Source: Limnohabitans sp. Jir72
Lineage (GTDB): Bacteria > Pseudomonadota > Gammaproteobacteria > Burkholderiales > Burkholderiaceae_C
Direction: 5' to 3'
DNA: 64,000 nt
Assembly: GCF_003063575.1 (NCBI RefSeq)
Contig: NZ_NESC01000005.1
Span: 124,001-188,000, forward strand
The position numbers and the translations under genes were made by a program. The notes below the pieces were generated by a model, which was not told the DNA's origin, made no database searches, and was given only the letters and a program-made list of their open reading frames with translations. Numbering within the stretch: position 1 is the stretch's first letter; each line of letters begins with the position of its first letter. This document shows positions 20,386 to 30,408 of the stretch, piece after piece.

Positions 20386-20829
20386 TCAATACTGTTTGTA
20401 AGGCAAGAACTTGCCCGAAAGCACCACGTTCACGCGGTCGCCCTTGGGGTCGGGCTGGCGCACGATGTCCATGCTGAAGTCGATGGCGCTCATGATGCCG
20501 TCGCCGAACTCTTCGTGGATCAGCTCTTTGATGGTGGTGCCGTAGACGCTCACGATTTCGTACCAGCGGTAGATCAGCGGGTCGGTGGGCACCTGGCTGG
20601 GCAAGGAGCCTTTGTAGGGCACCACTTGCAGCCATTTGATCTCGTCGGCGGTGAGGCCAAAGATCTTGCCGATGACCTTGGCTTGCTTGGCGTCAAAGGT
20701 CATTTGGCCCAGGCACCCGGCAGTGACCCATTCTTTGGACAAGCCGACTTTCTCGGCGACGTCGCTCCACTTGATGCCTTTGGCCACTTTGGTGGAGATG
20801 ATTTTTTCGGTGACTTCTAAACGGTTCAT
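20386..20829 (-). CDS. cynS: Cyanate hydratase (cyanase)
   Basis: 147 residues, slightly shorter than E. coli CynS (156). Catalytic residues are present: R88 and E91 in LIYRWYEIV and S114 in GIMSAIDF. The N-terminal helical DNA-binding-like domain and the C-terminal GKFLPYKQY are typical. It converts cyanate and bicarbonate to ammonia and CO2. It lies 45 bp after the ABC importer ATPase gene, the last of a four-gene nrt/cyn operon. This identifies the importer as a probable cyanate transporter. Confidence 0.95.
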   Translation of the reverse strand: MNRLEVTEKIISTKVAKGIKWSDVAEKVGLSKEWVTAGCLGQMTFDAKQAKVIGKIFGLTADEIKWLQVVPYKGSLPSQVPTDPLIYRWYEIVSVYGTTIKELIHEEFGDGIMSAIDFSMDIVRQPDPKGDRVNVVLSGKFLPYKQY

Positions 20830-20874
20830 GAAAGACCTCTTGAGGGGGTTGATGAAAATTCGGGTTGAAACAAT

Positions 20875-21750
20875 TCAATGGGCTTTGGCGCGTGACACCA
20901 AAAAGTCGACGATGTGGTTGCGCATGTCGTAGTAGCCCGGCAGGTGGTGCAGCTGGGCGCGGGTGCGTTCGCGTGGCAGCGGGTTGACCACCACTTCGGC
21001 CAGGCCACCGGGCACATAGCTGCCGCCCGATTCGTTGCCGTTGCTCATGAGCAAGATGCGGTCGGACAGCAAAATCGCTTCGTCCACGTCGTGCGTGATC
21101 ATGAAGACCGTCTGCTGCGTCTGGCGCACGATGGTCATCAGCTCGTCCTGAATCGTGCCGCGCGTGAGGGCATCGAGCGCGCCAAAAGGCTCGTCAAGCA
21201 GCAGCATCTTGGGCTGGATGGCAAAGGCCCGGGCAATGCCCACGCGCTGCTTCATGCCGCCCGACAGCTGGCTGGGTTTTTTGTCGATGGCGTGCAACAA
21301 ACCCACCATGCCGACGTGCTTTTCCACATGCACATTGACCTGCGGCGTCTTCCATTCTGGCCACTTGGACTTGACGGCAAACGCGATGTTTTGCCGCACC
21401 GTGAGCCAGGGCATGAGCGCATGGCTTTGGAACACCACACCGCGTTCCAGGCTGGGGCCTGCGATCTCGCGGCCGTCCATGAAAGCATGGCCTTCAGTGG
21501 CCGTGTCCAAGCCTGCGAGAACGTTCAGGATGGTGGTCTTGCCGCAGCCCGAGTGGCCGATGATGCAGACGAACTCGCCCTTGTCGATGTTGAAGGACAC
21601 GTCCGAAAACACCGGCTTGTCGCTTTGGTAGGCCTTGCCCAGTTTTTCAATTTTGAGGAAAGCGTTCATGGCTTTGGCCTTGGGTTGGGGTGCAAACATG
21701 TCGGTGGGCAAAGGTGCGATCAACTCGCGGTCGCTGGTGTCACTCCACAT
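20875..21750 (-). CDS. cynD: ABC transporter ATP-binding protein, cyanate/nitrate type (CynD/NrtD)
   Basis: 291 residues. Walker A is GHSGCGKTT, the signature [15 protein letters not shown], Walker [13 protein letters not shown], followed by [15 protein letters not shown], all intact. It energises the importer with the permease encoded upstream. The ATG at 21748-21750 overlaps the permease stop codon by 11 bp, supporting this start; [10 protein letters not shown] at 21669 is the alternative if the 27-residue leader is not made. The C-terminus has the [22 protein letters not shown] extension usual for nitrate/cyanate ATPases. Confidence 0.92.
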   Translation of the reverse strand: MWSDTSDRELIAPLPTDMFAPQPKAKAMNAFLKIEKLGKAYQSDKPVFSDVSFNIDKGEFVCIIGHSGCGKTTILNVLAGLDTATEGHAFMDGREIAGPSLERGVVFQSHALMPWLTVRQNIAFAVKSKWPEWKTPQVNVHVEKHVGMVGLLHAIDKKPSQLSGGMKQRVGIARAFAIQPKMLLLDEPFGALDALTRGTIQDELMTIVRQTQQTVFMITHDVDEAILLSDRILLMSNGNESGGSYVPGGLAEVVVNPLPRERTRAQLHHLPGYYDMRNHIVDFLVSRAKAH

Positions 21751-22606
21751 AAGTCACCGCCTTTTGCACCTGGGCAAACGCCAAGTCCAGCAACATGCCG
21801 ACCACGCCGATCACCAGCACCGCAAAGATCACATTCACCAGCGACAGGTTGTTCCACTCGTTCCACACAAAGTAGCCCACGCCTGTGCCGCCCACCAGCA
21901 TCTCGGCGGCCACGATCACCAGCCAGGCAATGCCCATGCTGATGCGCATGCCGGTGACGATGGTGGGCGCTGCGGCCGGCAAGATGACCAAGAAGGCTTT
22001 GCGCAGAGGCTGCACTTCCAGCGTGCTGGCCACGTTGAGCCAGTCACGTTTGACCGCCGCCACACCAAAGGCGGTGTTGATCAACATGGGCCAGACCGAG
22101 CAGATGAAGATCACAAAGATGCCGCTGACATCCGAGTCTTTCAGCGTGTACAGCGCCAAGGGCATCCAGGCCAGCGGGCTGATGGGCTTGAGCACCTGGA
22201 TGAAGGGGTCAAACGCCTTGCGCATGAGGGGCGACATGCCGATCATGAAACCCACAGGCAAGGCCACCAGCACGGCCAAGAAAAAGCCCAGACCCACTCG
22301 GCCCAGCGAATGCGCCAGCTGAATGCCAATGCCCTTGTCGTTGGGGCCTTTGTCATAAAACGGATCGGCCAAATGGCCCACGATGGCTTTGCCCACCTCC
22401 AGCGGTGGCGGAAAACCTGTGCTTTTGACGGCACCGGGGTCCTTGCCCATCATCTTCTGGTACTCGATCTCATCGGCCGTCATGCCCGCCTTGGCAGCGC
22501 CTGCCACCGACGGCGCGGTGGCCGACAGCTGCCACGCCCCCAGAAAGACCAAGAACATGAGCAGCGAGACCATGGCCGCTCGCAAATTGAGGTGTGTGGT
22601 TTTCAT
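21740..22606 (-). CDS. cynB: ABC transporter permease, cyanate/nitrate type (CynB/NrtB)
   Basis: 288 residues with six to seven predicted membrane helices and the permease EAA-like loop (EVQPLRKAFLVILPAAAPTIVTGMRISMG). A 60-residue periplasmic segment between the first two helices (around DEIEYQKMMGKDPG) is typical of NrtB-type subunits. Start: ATG at 22604-22606, 6 bp after the receptor stop; a TTG two codons earlier is possible. It is cotranscribed with the receptor upstream and the ATPase downstream. Confidence 0.9.
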   Translation of the reverse strand: MKTTHLNLRAAMVSLLMFLVFLGAWQLSATAPSVAGAAKAGMTADEIEYQKMMGKDPGAVKSTGFPPPLEVGKAIVGHLADPFYDKGPNDKGIGIQLAHSLGRVGLGFFLAVLVALPVGFMIGMSPLMRKAFDPFIQVLKPISPLAWMPLALYTLKDSDVSGIFVIFICSVWPMLINTAFGVAAVKRDWLNVASTLEVQPLRKAFLVILPAAAPTIVTGMRISMGIAWLVIVAAEMLVGGTGVGYFVWNEWNNLSLVNVIFAVLVIGVVGMLLDLAFAQVQKAVTYVE

Positions 22607-22612
22607 GGCCAA

Positions 22613-24019
22613 TCAACCCATCTTGCTGATGGCAAAGCTCTTGAGGTATTCCTCGGGCTTGGCGGCATCAAAGGTTTTGCCCATGATGGTGTGCTTGGCA
22701 TAGGCCGAACCCGGCGTGAAGGGCTGACCCAGGTCTTTCATGTGCTTGCGCGCATCGGTGATCAAGAACACTTTTTCGGCGATCTGTTTGTAGTTCACCT
22801 CGCCTTTGATGTAGCCCCAACGTTTCATTTGCGTGAGCATCCACACCGCCATGCTCTGCCAAGGCATGGGGTCAAAGTCGGCGCGGTCAGGCACGTTCAT
22901 GACCTTGCCCAGGCCGTCGGCAAACTTGCCCGTCAGCACTTGATTGAGCACGGCTTCGGGCTGGTTCAGGTACTGCGCAGGCGAGATCACCTTGGCGATC
23001 AACTCGCGGTTGCCCGGCTGACGCGCCATGGCGGCGGCCGTGAGCACAGCGCGGTACAGCGCGGCAAAGGTGTTGGGGTTCTTCTGGATGAACTCGGTGC
23101 TGGTGCCAAAGGCACAGCAAGGGTGGCCGTTCCACAAATCCTTGGTCAACACATGGATGAAACCGACTTCGTCGAACACCGCACGCTGGTTGAACGGATC
23201 GGGGCCCAGGAAGCCGTCGATGTTGCCCGCACGCAAGTTGGCCACCATCTCGGCGGGCGGGATCACGCGGATCTGCACATCGGTGTCGGGGTTCAGGCCA
23301 CTTTCGGCCAGGTAATAGCGCAGCAAAAAGTTGTGCATCGAATAGTCAAAAGGCACGCCGAACTTGAAACCCTTCCAGTTTTTGGGGTCGCGGTTGTCCT
23401 TGTGCTTCATGGCCAACGTGATGGCCTGACCATTGACGTTTTGCACTGTGGCCACATTCATGGGCGTGGCATTGGCCCCCAGCCCCATGCTGATGGCCAA
23501 GGGCATGGGCGAGAGGAAATGCGAAGCGTCGTATTCCTTGTTGATCATCTTGTCGCGCACCAAGGCCCAGCCTGCGGTTTTGGTGACTTCGACTTCCAAG
23601 CCTTGCTTGCTGTAAAAGCCCAAGGGATGCGCCATGATGAGCGGGGTGGCGCAGGTGATTGGAATGAAGCCGATCTTGAGCTTGGTTTTTTCCAGTGGGC
23701 CTTTTTCTTGGGCCATGGCTTGCAAGCTGGCCATGGGCAACACGCTGGCGATGGCGGCCATGGCGGTCTTTTTGCCCACAGCGCGCAAGAACATGCGGCG
23801 CTCTTCATCGTGCGGGAACAGCGACTTGACCAAGGTGGCCTCGATGAACTCCTGGCTGTAGGCTTCGAACTCGGCGGTTTCCGAACGGGCACGCAACTGA
23901 GCGGCGGCTGCATCGGCGGCCACTTCGGCGTGGTGGTCGGCGGGCGAATGGTCACGGCCGCAGCTGCATTTGAGCATCAGGGGACGGTCGGCGTTGTACG
24001 GGTCAAAGAATTCAGACAT
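22613..24019 (-). CDS. cynA: CmpA/NrtA family ABC substrate-binding protein
   Basis: 468 residues. The first 70 residues are hydrophilic and include CSCGRDHSPADHH (C18, C20). A twin-arginine-like signal then follows (RRMFLRAVG at 74, hydrophobic stretch to MAQ near 104). The mature NrtA fold has KIGFIPITCATPLIMAHPLGFY, KFGVPFDYSMHNFLLRYYL, GNIDGFLGPDPFNQRAV and HPCCAFGTS. By family it binds nitrate, bicarbonate or cyanate; adjacency to cynS favours cyanate. Start chosen at MSEFFDP (24017-24019), just below a sigma54-like promoter. A signal this far inside the protein is odd. Confidence 0.9.
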   Translation of the reverse strand: MSEFFDPYNADRPLMLKCSCGRDHSPADHHAEVAADAAAAQLRARSETAEFEAYSQEFIEATLVKSLFPHDEERRMFLRAVGKKTAMAAIASVLPMASLQAMAQEKGPLEKTKLKIGFIPITCATPLIMAHPLGFYSKQGLEVEVTKTAGWALVRDKMINKEYDASHFLSPMPLAISMGLGANATPMNVATVQNVNGQAITLAMKHKDNRDPKNWKGFKFGVPFDYSMHNFLLRYYLAESGLNPDTDVQIRVIPPAEMVANLRAGNIDGFLGPDPFNQRAVFDEVGFIHVLTKDLWNGHPCCAFGTSTEFIQKNPNTFAALYRAVLTAAAMARQPGNRELIAKVISPAQYLNQPEAVLNQVLTGKFADGLGKVMNVPDRADFDPMPWQSMAVWMLTQMKRWGYIKGEVNYKQIAEKVFLITDARKHMKDLGQPFTPGSAYAKHTIMGKTFDAAKPEEYLKSFAISKMG

Positions 24020-24053
24020 GGCGGCCTCGCTTTGTTGAAGATGCACATGTCCA

Positions 24054-24069
24054 TGCAAGCTGTGGGCCA
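24054..24069 (-). promoter_or_regulatory. Sigma54-like promoter of the cyanate operon
   Basis: The minus strand reads TGGCCCACAGCTTGCA, which matches TGGCAC-N5-TTGCA at 10 of 11 fixed positions. Transcription would start near 24043, about 25 bp before the cynA ATG. A palindrome that could bind an activator lies just upstream (24084-24103). Confidence 0.65.
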
Positions 24070-24083
24070 GAAATCCTTGAATG

Positions 24084-24103
24084 CGTGCCATCTGTGGGGC
24101 ACG
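24084..24103. promoter_or_regulatory. Palindrome upstream of the cyanate operon promoter
   Basis: CGTGCC-N8-GGCACG is a perfect 6-bp-arm palindrome 15 bp upstream of the -24 element. It resembles NtrC-type TGC...GCA sites, but the half-site spacing is one base short of the consensus, so the binding protein is uncertain. Confidence 0.4.
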
Positions 24104-24133
24104 GCTTCATTTCGTGAGGGGCTTGTCGATGCC

Positions 24134-24153
24134 TTGTAGGGCTGGCCCTACAA
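24134..24153. repeat. Short perfect hairpin
   Basis: TTGTAGGGC (24134-24142) and GCCCTACAA (24145-24153) are separated by two bases. It lies between the cyanate operon and the response regulator, next to the inverted REP pair, and may be a shortened member of the same repeat type. Confidence 0.5.
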
Positions 24154-24228
24154 ATGCGATGTTTATGCTCTGTAGGATTTGCATCTCTCAGAAAAGCAGC
24201 CTCTGCCAACGATCAAGGGATGGCATTT

Positions 24229-24316
24229 TGTAGGAGCCCACCCCTGTGGGCGATGGGCGTGGCACACGCCCTCACCTTTGCCCTGCAAACCATCGCCCAC
24301 GGGGTGGGCTCCTACA
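24229..24316. repeat. Inverted pair of REP-like palindromes (BIME-like)
   Basis: Two copies of a palindromic unit face each other: TGTAGGAGCCCACCCCTGTG onward (24229-24256) and its reverse complement CCATCGCCCACGGGGTGGGC onward (24290-24316). Another hairpin, GGGCGTG/CACGCCC, lies between them. Each unit contains an internal GCCCAC/GTGGGC stem next to a conserved GGAGC. A third near-identical copy is at 27195-27221 and diverged copies at 39903-39976. With the promoter elements they account for the 339-bp gap after the response regulator. Confidence 0.8.
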
Positions 24317-24358
24317 CAGACAAAAGACCATCGCCCATTCAAACTTCATTGGGCCGTA

Positions 24359-25015
24359 TCAATAATTGCCCCCGCTCTGGCTTTGCGCGTACAAAGCCAG
24401 CTCCACATCGTTCTTTGTGCCGGTCTTTTCCAAGATGCGTGCACGGTAAGTGCTCACGGTGTTGGGGGCCAGGCTCAGCTGTGCACCAATTTCGGTCACG
24501 GTGTGGCCTTGAGTCAACAAAAGGTAAACCTGATGCTCGCGGTGCGAGAGCAGTTCGATCCCGCTTTTGGTGCGACCCTGGCTCACCAGGTTGGCCAGCG
24601 CCTCTGCCGTGGCGGGCGTGACGTGCATGCCGCCTGCCGCCACGCGCCGCAGCGCCGCCATCAAGTCATCGGGGTCTGTGCTTTTGTTCAGGTAACCCGA
24701 GGCCCCCAACTGGATGCAGCGCACGGCGTATTGTTTTTCGGGGTAGGTGCTGAGCATCAACACCGGCAAGCCGGGCCAGTCCCGACGCAGGATCTGCAAC
24801 ACATCCAGACCGTCCATGCCCGGCATGGCGATGTCCAGCAGCACCACATCGATGCCCTGCGGCCCTTGCAGGGTTTGCACCGCGTCCAGCACGCCGGGGC
24901 CGGTCTCTGCTTCGGCCACCACCTGCAGCAAGGGGTCATCGGCCAGGACCATCTTCAGGCCTTCGCGCACGATCTTGTGGTCGTCGCCCAGCAGTACACG
25001 CACCGTGGCGTTCAT
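24359..25015 (-). CDS. NarL/FixJ-type response regulator
   Basis: 218 residues. The receiver domain has D11-D12, the phosphoacceptor D61 (VVLLDIAMPGMDG), the S/T in MLSTYPEKQ and the Lys in YLNKSTDP. The C-terminal LuxR-type helix-turn-helix has LLSHREHQVYLLLTQGHTVTEIGAQLSLAPNTVSTYRARILEK. It is coupled to the upstream kinase gene by a 4-base overlap (ATGA at 25012-25015). It lies on the same strand as the cyanate operon, 340 bp before it, and could regulate it, though this is only a positional guess. Confidence 0.92.
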   Translation of the reverse strand: MNATVRVLLGDDHKIVREGLKMVLADDPLLQVVAEAETGPGVLDAVQTLQGPQGIDVVLLDIAMPGMDGLDVLQILRRDWPGLPVLMLSTYPEKQYAVRCIQLGASGYLNKSTDPDDLMAALRRVAAGGMHVTPATAEALANLVSQGRTKSGIELLSHREHQVYLLLTQGHTVTEIGAQLSLAPNTVSTYRARILEKTGTKNDVELALYAQSQSGGNY

Positions 25016-26220
25016 GAGAGCACCTCACCGACCGGCAAAGGCATGGACAAGCGCATGCGGGTACCCCGGCCAGGCGCACTGTCAATGTCGATCACGCCGC
25101 CAAAGTGACGCGCCCGCTCGCGCATGCCCAGGATGCCGTAGGCCTGCGGCGACTCAAACACCTGCGGCAAGGCGCCGCAGCCATCGTCTTCCACCGACAG
25201 GTGCAACCAGCCCTCGCGCTCCACCATGTCCACATCCACCGTGCGTGCCTGGGCGTGGCGGCCCACGTTGCTCAGCATTTCCTGAAAGATGCGGAACACG
25301 GCCATGGCCATGGGCTCGGGCAAGACGCGTTGCTCGTTCACTTCCATGCACCACTTGAGTTCTTGCTCAGCCGACTGCACAAACTCCTGCGCCTGCCACT
25401 CCAGCGCACCCCACAGGCCCTGGTGGTCCAGGATGCTGGGGCGCAAATCGGTGATGATGCGGCCCACGTTGACCACCGCGTTTTCGATCAAGCGGCTCAT
25501 GTTTTGACACTTGCCTCGCATCTTCTCGCGCATGGCTTGCGCCTCTTCTGCGGCGCGCTGCTCTTGCTCAGACAAACGCTTGTCCAGCCAACCCACATCC
25601 ATCTTGAGGGCCACCAGCAAGCTGCCCAACTCGTCATGCACCTCGCGGGCAATGCGGGTGCGCTCTTCTTCGCGCACAGCGTCAGACCAGGCGGCCAGTT
25701 CGCGCAGCTGTTGCAAAGCGGTTTCCAGGGCATGGGTGCGTTCGGCCACGCGCACTTCAAGCTCGTCCTTGGCCCGGTGCAAAGCGTCTTCGGCCCGCTT
25801 GCGCTCGGTGATGTCCACAAACGTGACCACAGCACCACGCACCTGCCCCTAGTCAAAGACCGGGTAACTCGAATACTCCACCGGGAAGCTGCTGCCGTCT
25901 GCGCGCCAGAACACTTCGCTGTCGATGCGACAGGGCTCCCCGCGCCGAAAGGCGTTGTAAATGGGGCAGTCGTCCATGGGGTAATGCGCCCCATCGCCAT
26001 GCGAATGGTGTGTCAGCACATGCATGTTTTGGCCCAGCACCTGCTCGGGCTCAAAGCCGATCATGCGGGCCCCGGCCGGGTTGATGAACACACACAGCCC
26101 CTCCAGATCCACCCCGAACACGCCCTCGCCTGTGGATGCCAGCATGAGCCCCAAGGGGTCACGCCAGGCGCTGGAGACACCCGGGCCGACGGGTTGGAGC
26201 GGGTTCAAATCGAGGTGCAT
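25012..26220 (-). pseudogene. PAS-domain NarX/NreB-type sensor histidine kinase interrupted by an amber codon
   Basis: Read from the ATG at 26218-26220 the frame encodes a PAS domain (DPLGLMLASTGEGVFGVDLEG to VEYSSYPVFD), then TAG at 25849-25851 (codon 124). It continues in the same frame with GQVRGAVVTFVDITERKRAED, a coiled coil, the HisKA_3 phosphorylation site EVHDELGS, and an HATPase domain with EMLSNVGRHAQA, VEDDGCG and GILGMRERA. One base change (probably CAG to TAG) would restore 402 residues. The 3' part could be translated alone from the GTG at 25840-25842 (276 residues), giving a kinase without the PAS sensor. No transmembrane helix is seen. Confidence 0.85.
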
Positions 26221-26365
26221 TTTTAAGACTAGCAAGCGGTGTGCCAAACCAGGGCATGGCCCACACGTTCACCTTGGCCGGATGAGGCTTTGTCGCCTGC
26301 AGCAACAAGCTCGCCCCTGCGTGGCAACGACAATGCATGCATCGTTTATCCAGGATTTTCTGACC

Positions 26366-27106
26366 ATGACCCCGGTAACCCCCGCGCTGCTGCAAGGCGC
26401 TTCCAACTTCCGTGATGTCGGCGGCTACCTGACGTCCCACGGGCAGCGCGTGCGCCGTGGTCGGGTGTTCCGCTCAGACCATCTGGCCGGTTTGAGCGAT
26501 GCCGATGTGGCCCGTTTACAGGCGATGGGCGTGGGGCACAGCCTGGACTTCCGTGGGGTGGCCGAGTACACCGCCACACCTTACGACATCCCGGGGGTGC
26601 AGCGTGTGGCCCTGACCATCGAGCCCACCGTGATTGCCCGCATGCAGGCCTTGGTGGCCCAAGGCATCGTGCCCACCACCGAAGAGACCGTCGAGCTGAT
26701 GCGCGAGACCTACCGCGATTTTGTCAACCGCAACGCCAACACCTTTGGGCGCTTCTTGAAGCATTTGCTGGAGCAACCCACCCCGCAGGTGTTTCACTGC
26801 ACCGCAGGCAAAGACCGCACAGGCTTTGCGGCGGCGCTGCTGCTGTCAGCGCTGGGCGTTGAACGTGACACCATCGAGCACGACTACTTGCTCACCAACC
26901 AGCTGTACCGGCGCGACGCCAGTCTGGAAGGCAAAGGCCACCCGCATGTGATGAAGGTGCTCTGGCAAGTGCAGCCGGAGTTTTTACAAGCCGCGTTTGA
27001 GGCGGTAGACCAGCAGCACGGCGGCATGCGCGAGTATTTGCACGGCGCGATCGGGCTCAGCCCGCAAGAGTTAATGGCGTTGCAGCGCATGTTGCTGGAA
27101 GATTGA
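26366..27106 (+). CDS. Tyrosine-protein phosphatase (Y_phosphatase3 family)
   Basis: 246 residues. The P-loop CX5R motif is HCTAGKDRTG, with C145 nucleophile and R151. The N-terminus NFRDVGGYLTSHGQRVRRGRVFRSDHL is the classic start of the bacterial LipA/PtpB-like family, and DFRG provides the general-acid loop region. Members dephosphorylate phosphotyrosine and sometimes phosphoinositides. The ATG at 26366 has AGGA at a slightly long distance; an in-frame ATG at 26333 would add 11 residues. Divergent from the kinase gene, with 145 bp between. Confidence 0.87.
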   Translation: MTPVTPALLQGASNFRDVGGYLTSHGQRVRRGRVFRSDHLAGLSDADVARLQAMGVGHSLDFRGVAEYTATPYDIPGVQRVALTIEPTVIARMQALVAQGIVPTTEETVELMRETYRDFVNRNANTFGRFLKHLLEQPTPQVFHCTAGKDRTGFAAALLLSALGVERDTIEHDYLLTNQLYRRDASLEGKGHPHVMKVLWQVQPEFLQAAFEAVDQQHGGMREYLHGAIGLSPQELMALQRMLLED

Positions 27107-27194
27107 GCGCTGCATGTCTCGGCTGAAGCCGCCGACCTATAAATTCACTCAGCCCGTCGGCGACAACAGCGCTGACACAGCGCTTGTCCCGCAC

Positions 27195-27221
27195 CCATCG
27201 CCCACAGGGTGGGCTCCTACA
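27195..27221 (+). repeat. REP-like palindrome
   Basis: CCATCGCCCACAGGGTGGGC followed by TCCTACA, nearly identical to the two copies near 24.2-24.3 kb. The core GCCCAC/GTGGGC forms a hairpin with a 3-nt loop. Unlike the others it is a single unit. Confidence 0.78.
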
Positions 27222-27483
27222 AAATCCGGCCCGTGGGTGTTGAGCATGGGTCCATGGCCATGACGGCCACCGAGCTGCCCGGCATACACCGCAGGAAATA
27301 GCGCACGCCCATGTCGCAAGCTGCGAGGCCAATGCGCAGAAACGACACGTTCATGCGGGCACAGTGCACAGGCCAAGGGACAGAAAGGTCATGGGTCCCG
27401 CCCTGTATCCACCTTGTGTGCGCATGTCGTTTGCAGCCCCTTGTTTGCTGGGGTCTTGCCACTCATGAAGCATCAGTTACTAA

Positions 27484-28629
<1,146 letters not shown>

Positions 28630-28707
28630 GGCCCCATGCGACGGCCTTGAGCCTCGGCGTGCAGCGAGCGTCTGTGTATAAGATACTTCCGTATTCCATC
28701 GGATCTT

Positions 28708-29430
28708 ATGCACGCCACGCCAAACCACTATTACGGTAACGTCAACCCCACTTTGCTGGAGGTGGTCAACCCATCTGCACAACACATTGCCGAGTTTGGG
28801 TGCGGTGCCGGGGCTTTCGCACGGGCGGTGCGTCAGCGCTGCGCGGGGCTTGTGCACTATGTGGGCATCGAATTGATGGCCGATGAATTGACCAAAGCCC
28901 ACGATACCCTCGATGTGGCCTTGGTGCGCAACCTGGACCAAATCCCCAACTGGTCAAACGACCCCGAATTGACCGCGGCATTGGTGCCTGACAGCTTTGA
29001 CCATGTGATTTTTGGCGATGTGCTGGAGCACCTGTACGAGCCCCAGCGTGTGCTTGCACAAGCTGTAAGGTGTTTGCGCCCAGGGGGCAGTGCCTTGGTG
29101 TGTATCCCCAATGTGCAGCACTGGAGCGTGATGGCCCAACTGATCCGTGGCCACTGGCCCCAACAGGATGCGGGCTTGTTTGACCGCACCCACATCCGCT
29201 GGTTTGCACTGAGCGACATGCGGCGCTTGTTGCAACAAACAGGTTTGGTCGTCGAAAAGATCATTCCCCGTGTGTTCAAGCCTGAAAACGGGCAAGCCCT
29301 GCTGCAAGCCCTGCAGCCAGCGGCTCAATTGCTGGGGGTAGACCCGCAACAGTTCATGCAGCACAGCCAAGCTTTGCAATACGTACTGGTGGGGCGCAAA
29401 CCCCCAAACCCCAGCGCATCACCCTTGTGA
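28708..29430 (+). CDS. Class I SAM-dependent methyltransferase
   Basis: 240 residues. The SAM-binding motif I is IAEFGCGAGAFARAV, and the acidic residue ending strand 2 is in YVGIELMADEL. Motif FDHVIFGDVLEHLYEP and the LRPGGSALVCIPNVQHWS strand are typical of Methyltransf_23-type enzymes acting on small molecules or sugars. The substrate is unknown. It begins 78 bp after gapA; the AT-rich stretch at 28675-28709 carries an ATAAGAT/ATCTTAT inverted repeat overlapping the start codon. Confidence 0.85.
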   Translation: MHATPNHYYGNVNPTLLEVVNPSAQHIAEFGCGAGAFARAVRQRCAGLVHYVGIELMADELTKAHDTLDVALVRNLDQIPNWSNDPELTAALVPDSFDHVIFGDVLEHLYEPQRVLAQAVRCLRPGGSALVCIPNVQHWSVMAQLIRGHWPQQDAGLFDRTHIRWFALSDMRRLLQQTGLVVEKIIPRVFKPENGQALLQALQPAAQLLGVDPQQFMQHSQALQYVLVGRKPPNPSASPL

Positions 29431-30408
29431 TGCAAGCGCACGGGCCATGCACCGGGCTGCCGCCAGGTCCCAACCCGCCCAGCCACAGCTCTTGAAAAAG
29501 ACGGGGCCATGGTCGGGCCTTGGGGCATGCCGCCACAAAGGCGAAGCATTGACCACATCGGCCAAGGTGGGCAAGGCCCGCACATCCACATTCGCCTGCA
29601 GCAAATCGCCCGCTTCGTGGTCGGCATCGCGCGTGTCCACCACCAGCGTGCCGGTCTGAGCCAACTGGCGGCACACCTCGGGCGACCACTCCACCATGCG
29701 CGGCGTGAAGGCGCCCACAGCGGCCACAAACGCATCGCTGCGCGGCATGCCCGTCAACACCACCGCTTGCGCGGGCGTGGTGCTCACCACCCAGGGGCAG
29801 TGGGCCAAAGCCGCATTCGGATCGTCCACACGCTTTGCCCGCAGCCCCAAGCCTTGTGCATGCGCGACCAAGGCGTCAGCGCTGGCCGCACTGCGCGAGG
29901 CGATGAAAACGTCTTCAATCCCCAAGCCTTCGCGAAAGGCTTCCAAGTGCGCACGCCCCTGCACCCCCGCCCCCACAATGAGCAAAGGGCCATCGCGGGG
30001 CGGCGTCAATTTTTGAGCCGCCAACAAAGACACGGCGGCCGTGCGCCGTGCGGTGACCGTGGGGCCATCGAGCACCGCCAGGCGTTGCCCGGTCTGCACG
30101 TCGAACACGACAATGTCGCCCTGGATGGTGGGCAACCCCCGCTGTGCGTTGCTCGGGATGAAGCTGATGAGTTTGGTGATGGCCACCTGCGCATCGGCCG
30201 CAGGCATGACGAACAAGCTGCCGCCACCGTGCAAAGGCTGCACGATGCGCGGCGGCACAGCAACGCGGGTGTCTTTCAGCAAAGCCTCGATCTCTTGGAC
30301 CAAGGCGCTGTAAGGCAAAGCCCTGGCGGTTTGCTCGGGGCTCAAAATGTCGGCATGGACTTCAGGCATGTGACGCCCCTGGTGGGCAGGCAAAAGCCCC
30401 GAGTTCAT
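29419..30408 (-). CDS. Ornithine cyclodeaminase / mu-crystallin family protein
   Basis: 329 residues. Substrate- and cofactor-binding features of the family are seen: GGGSLFVMPA, KLISFIPSNAQRGLPTIQGDIVVFD, the ARRTAAVSLLAAQ helix and the Rossmann GAGVQGRAHLEAF. Members are either ornithine cyclodeaminases or, often, NAD(P)H-dependent delta1-pyrroline/piperideine-2-carboxylate reductases; which applies is not clear. The ATG at 30406-30408 overlaps the upstream dehydrogenase stop (ATGA). A second possible start, MPEVHAD at 30369, would shorten it by 13 residues. It overlaps the methyltransferase end by 12 bp, tail to tail. Confidence 0.87.
   Translation of the reverse strand: MNSGLLPAHQGRHMPEVHADILSPEQTARALPYSALVQEIEALLKDTRVAVPPRIVQPLHGGGSLFVMPAADAQVAITKLISFIPSNAQRGLPTIQGDIVVFDVQTGQRLAVLDGPTVTARRTAAVSLLAAQKLTPPRDGPLLIVGAGVQGRAHLEAFREGLGIEDVFIASRSAASADALVAHAQGLGLRAKRVDDPNAALAHCPWVVSTTPAQAVVLTGMPRSDAFVAAVGAFTPRMVEWSPEVCRQLAQTGTLVVDTRDADHEAGDLLQANVDVRALPTLADVVNASPLWRHAPRPDHGPVFFKSCGWAGWDLAAARCMARALASQG

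Noticed and set aside
24071-24100. Alternative sigma54 promoter TGGCACGCATTCAAGG before cynA
   Set aside because: The -24 box is perfect but the required GC at -12 is missing; the site at 24054-24069 fits both elements.
21635-24139. 834-codon plus-strand frame opposite the cyanate transporter genes
   Set aside because: Crosses three real minus-strand genes and their boundaries; Gln/His-rich composition typical of antisense reading of GC-rich codons.
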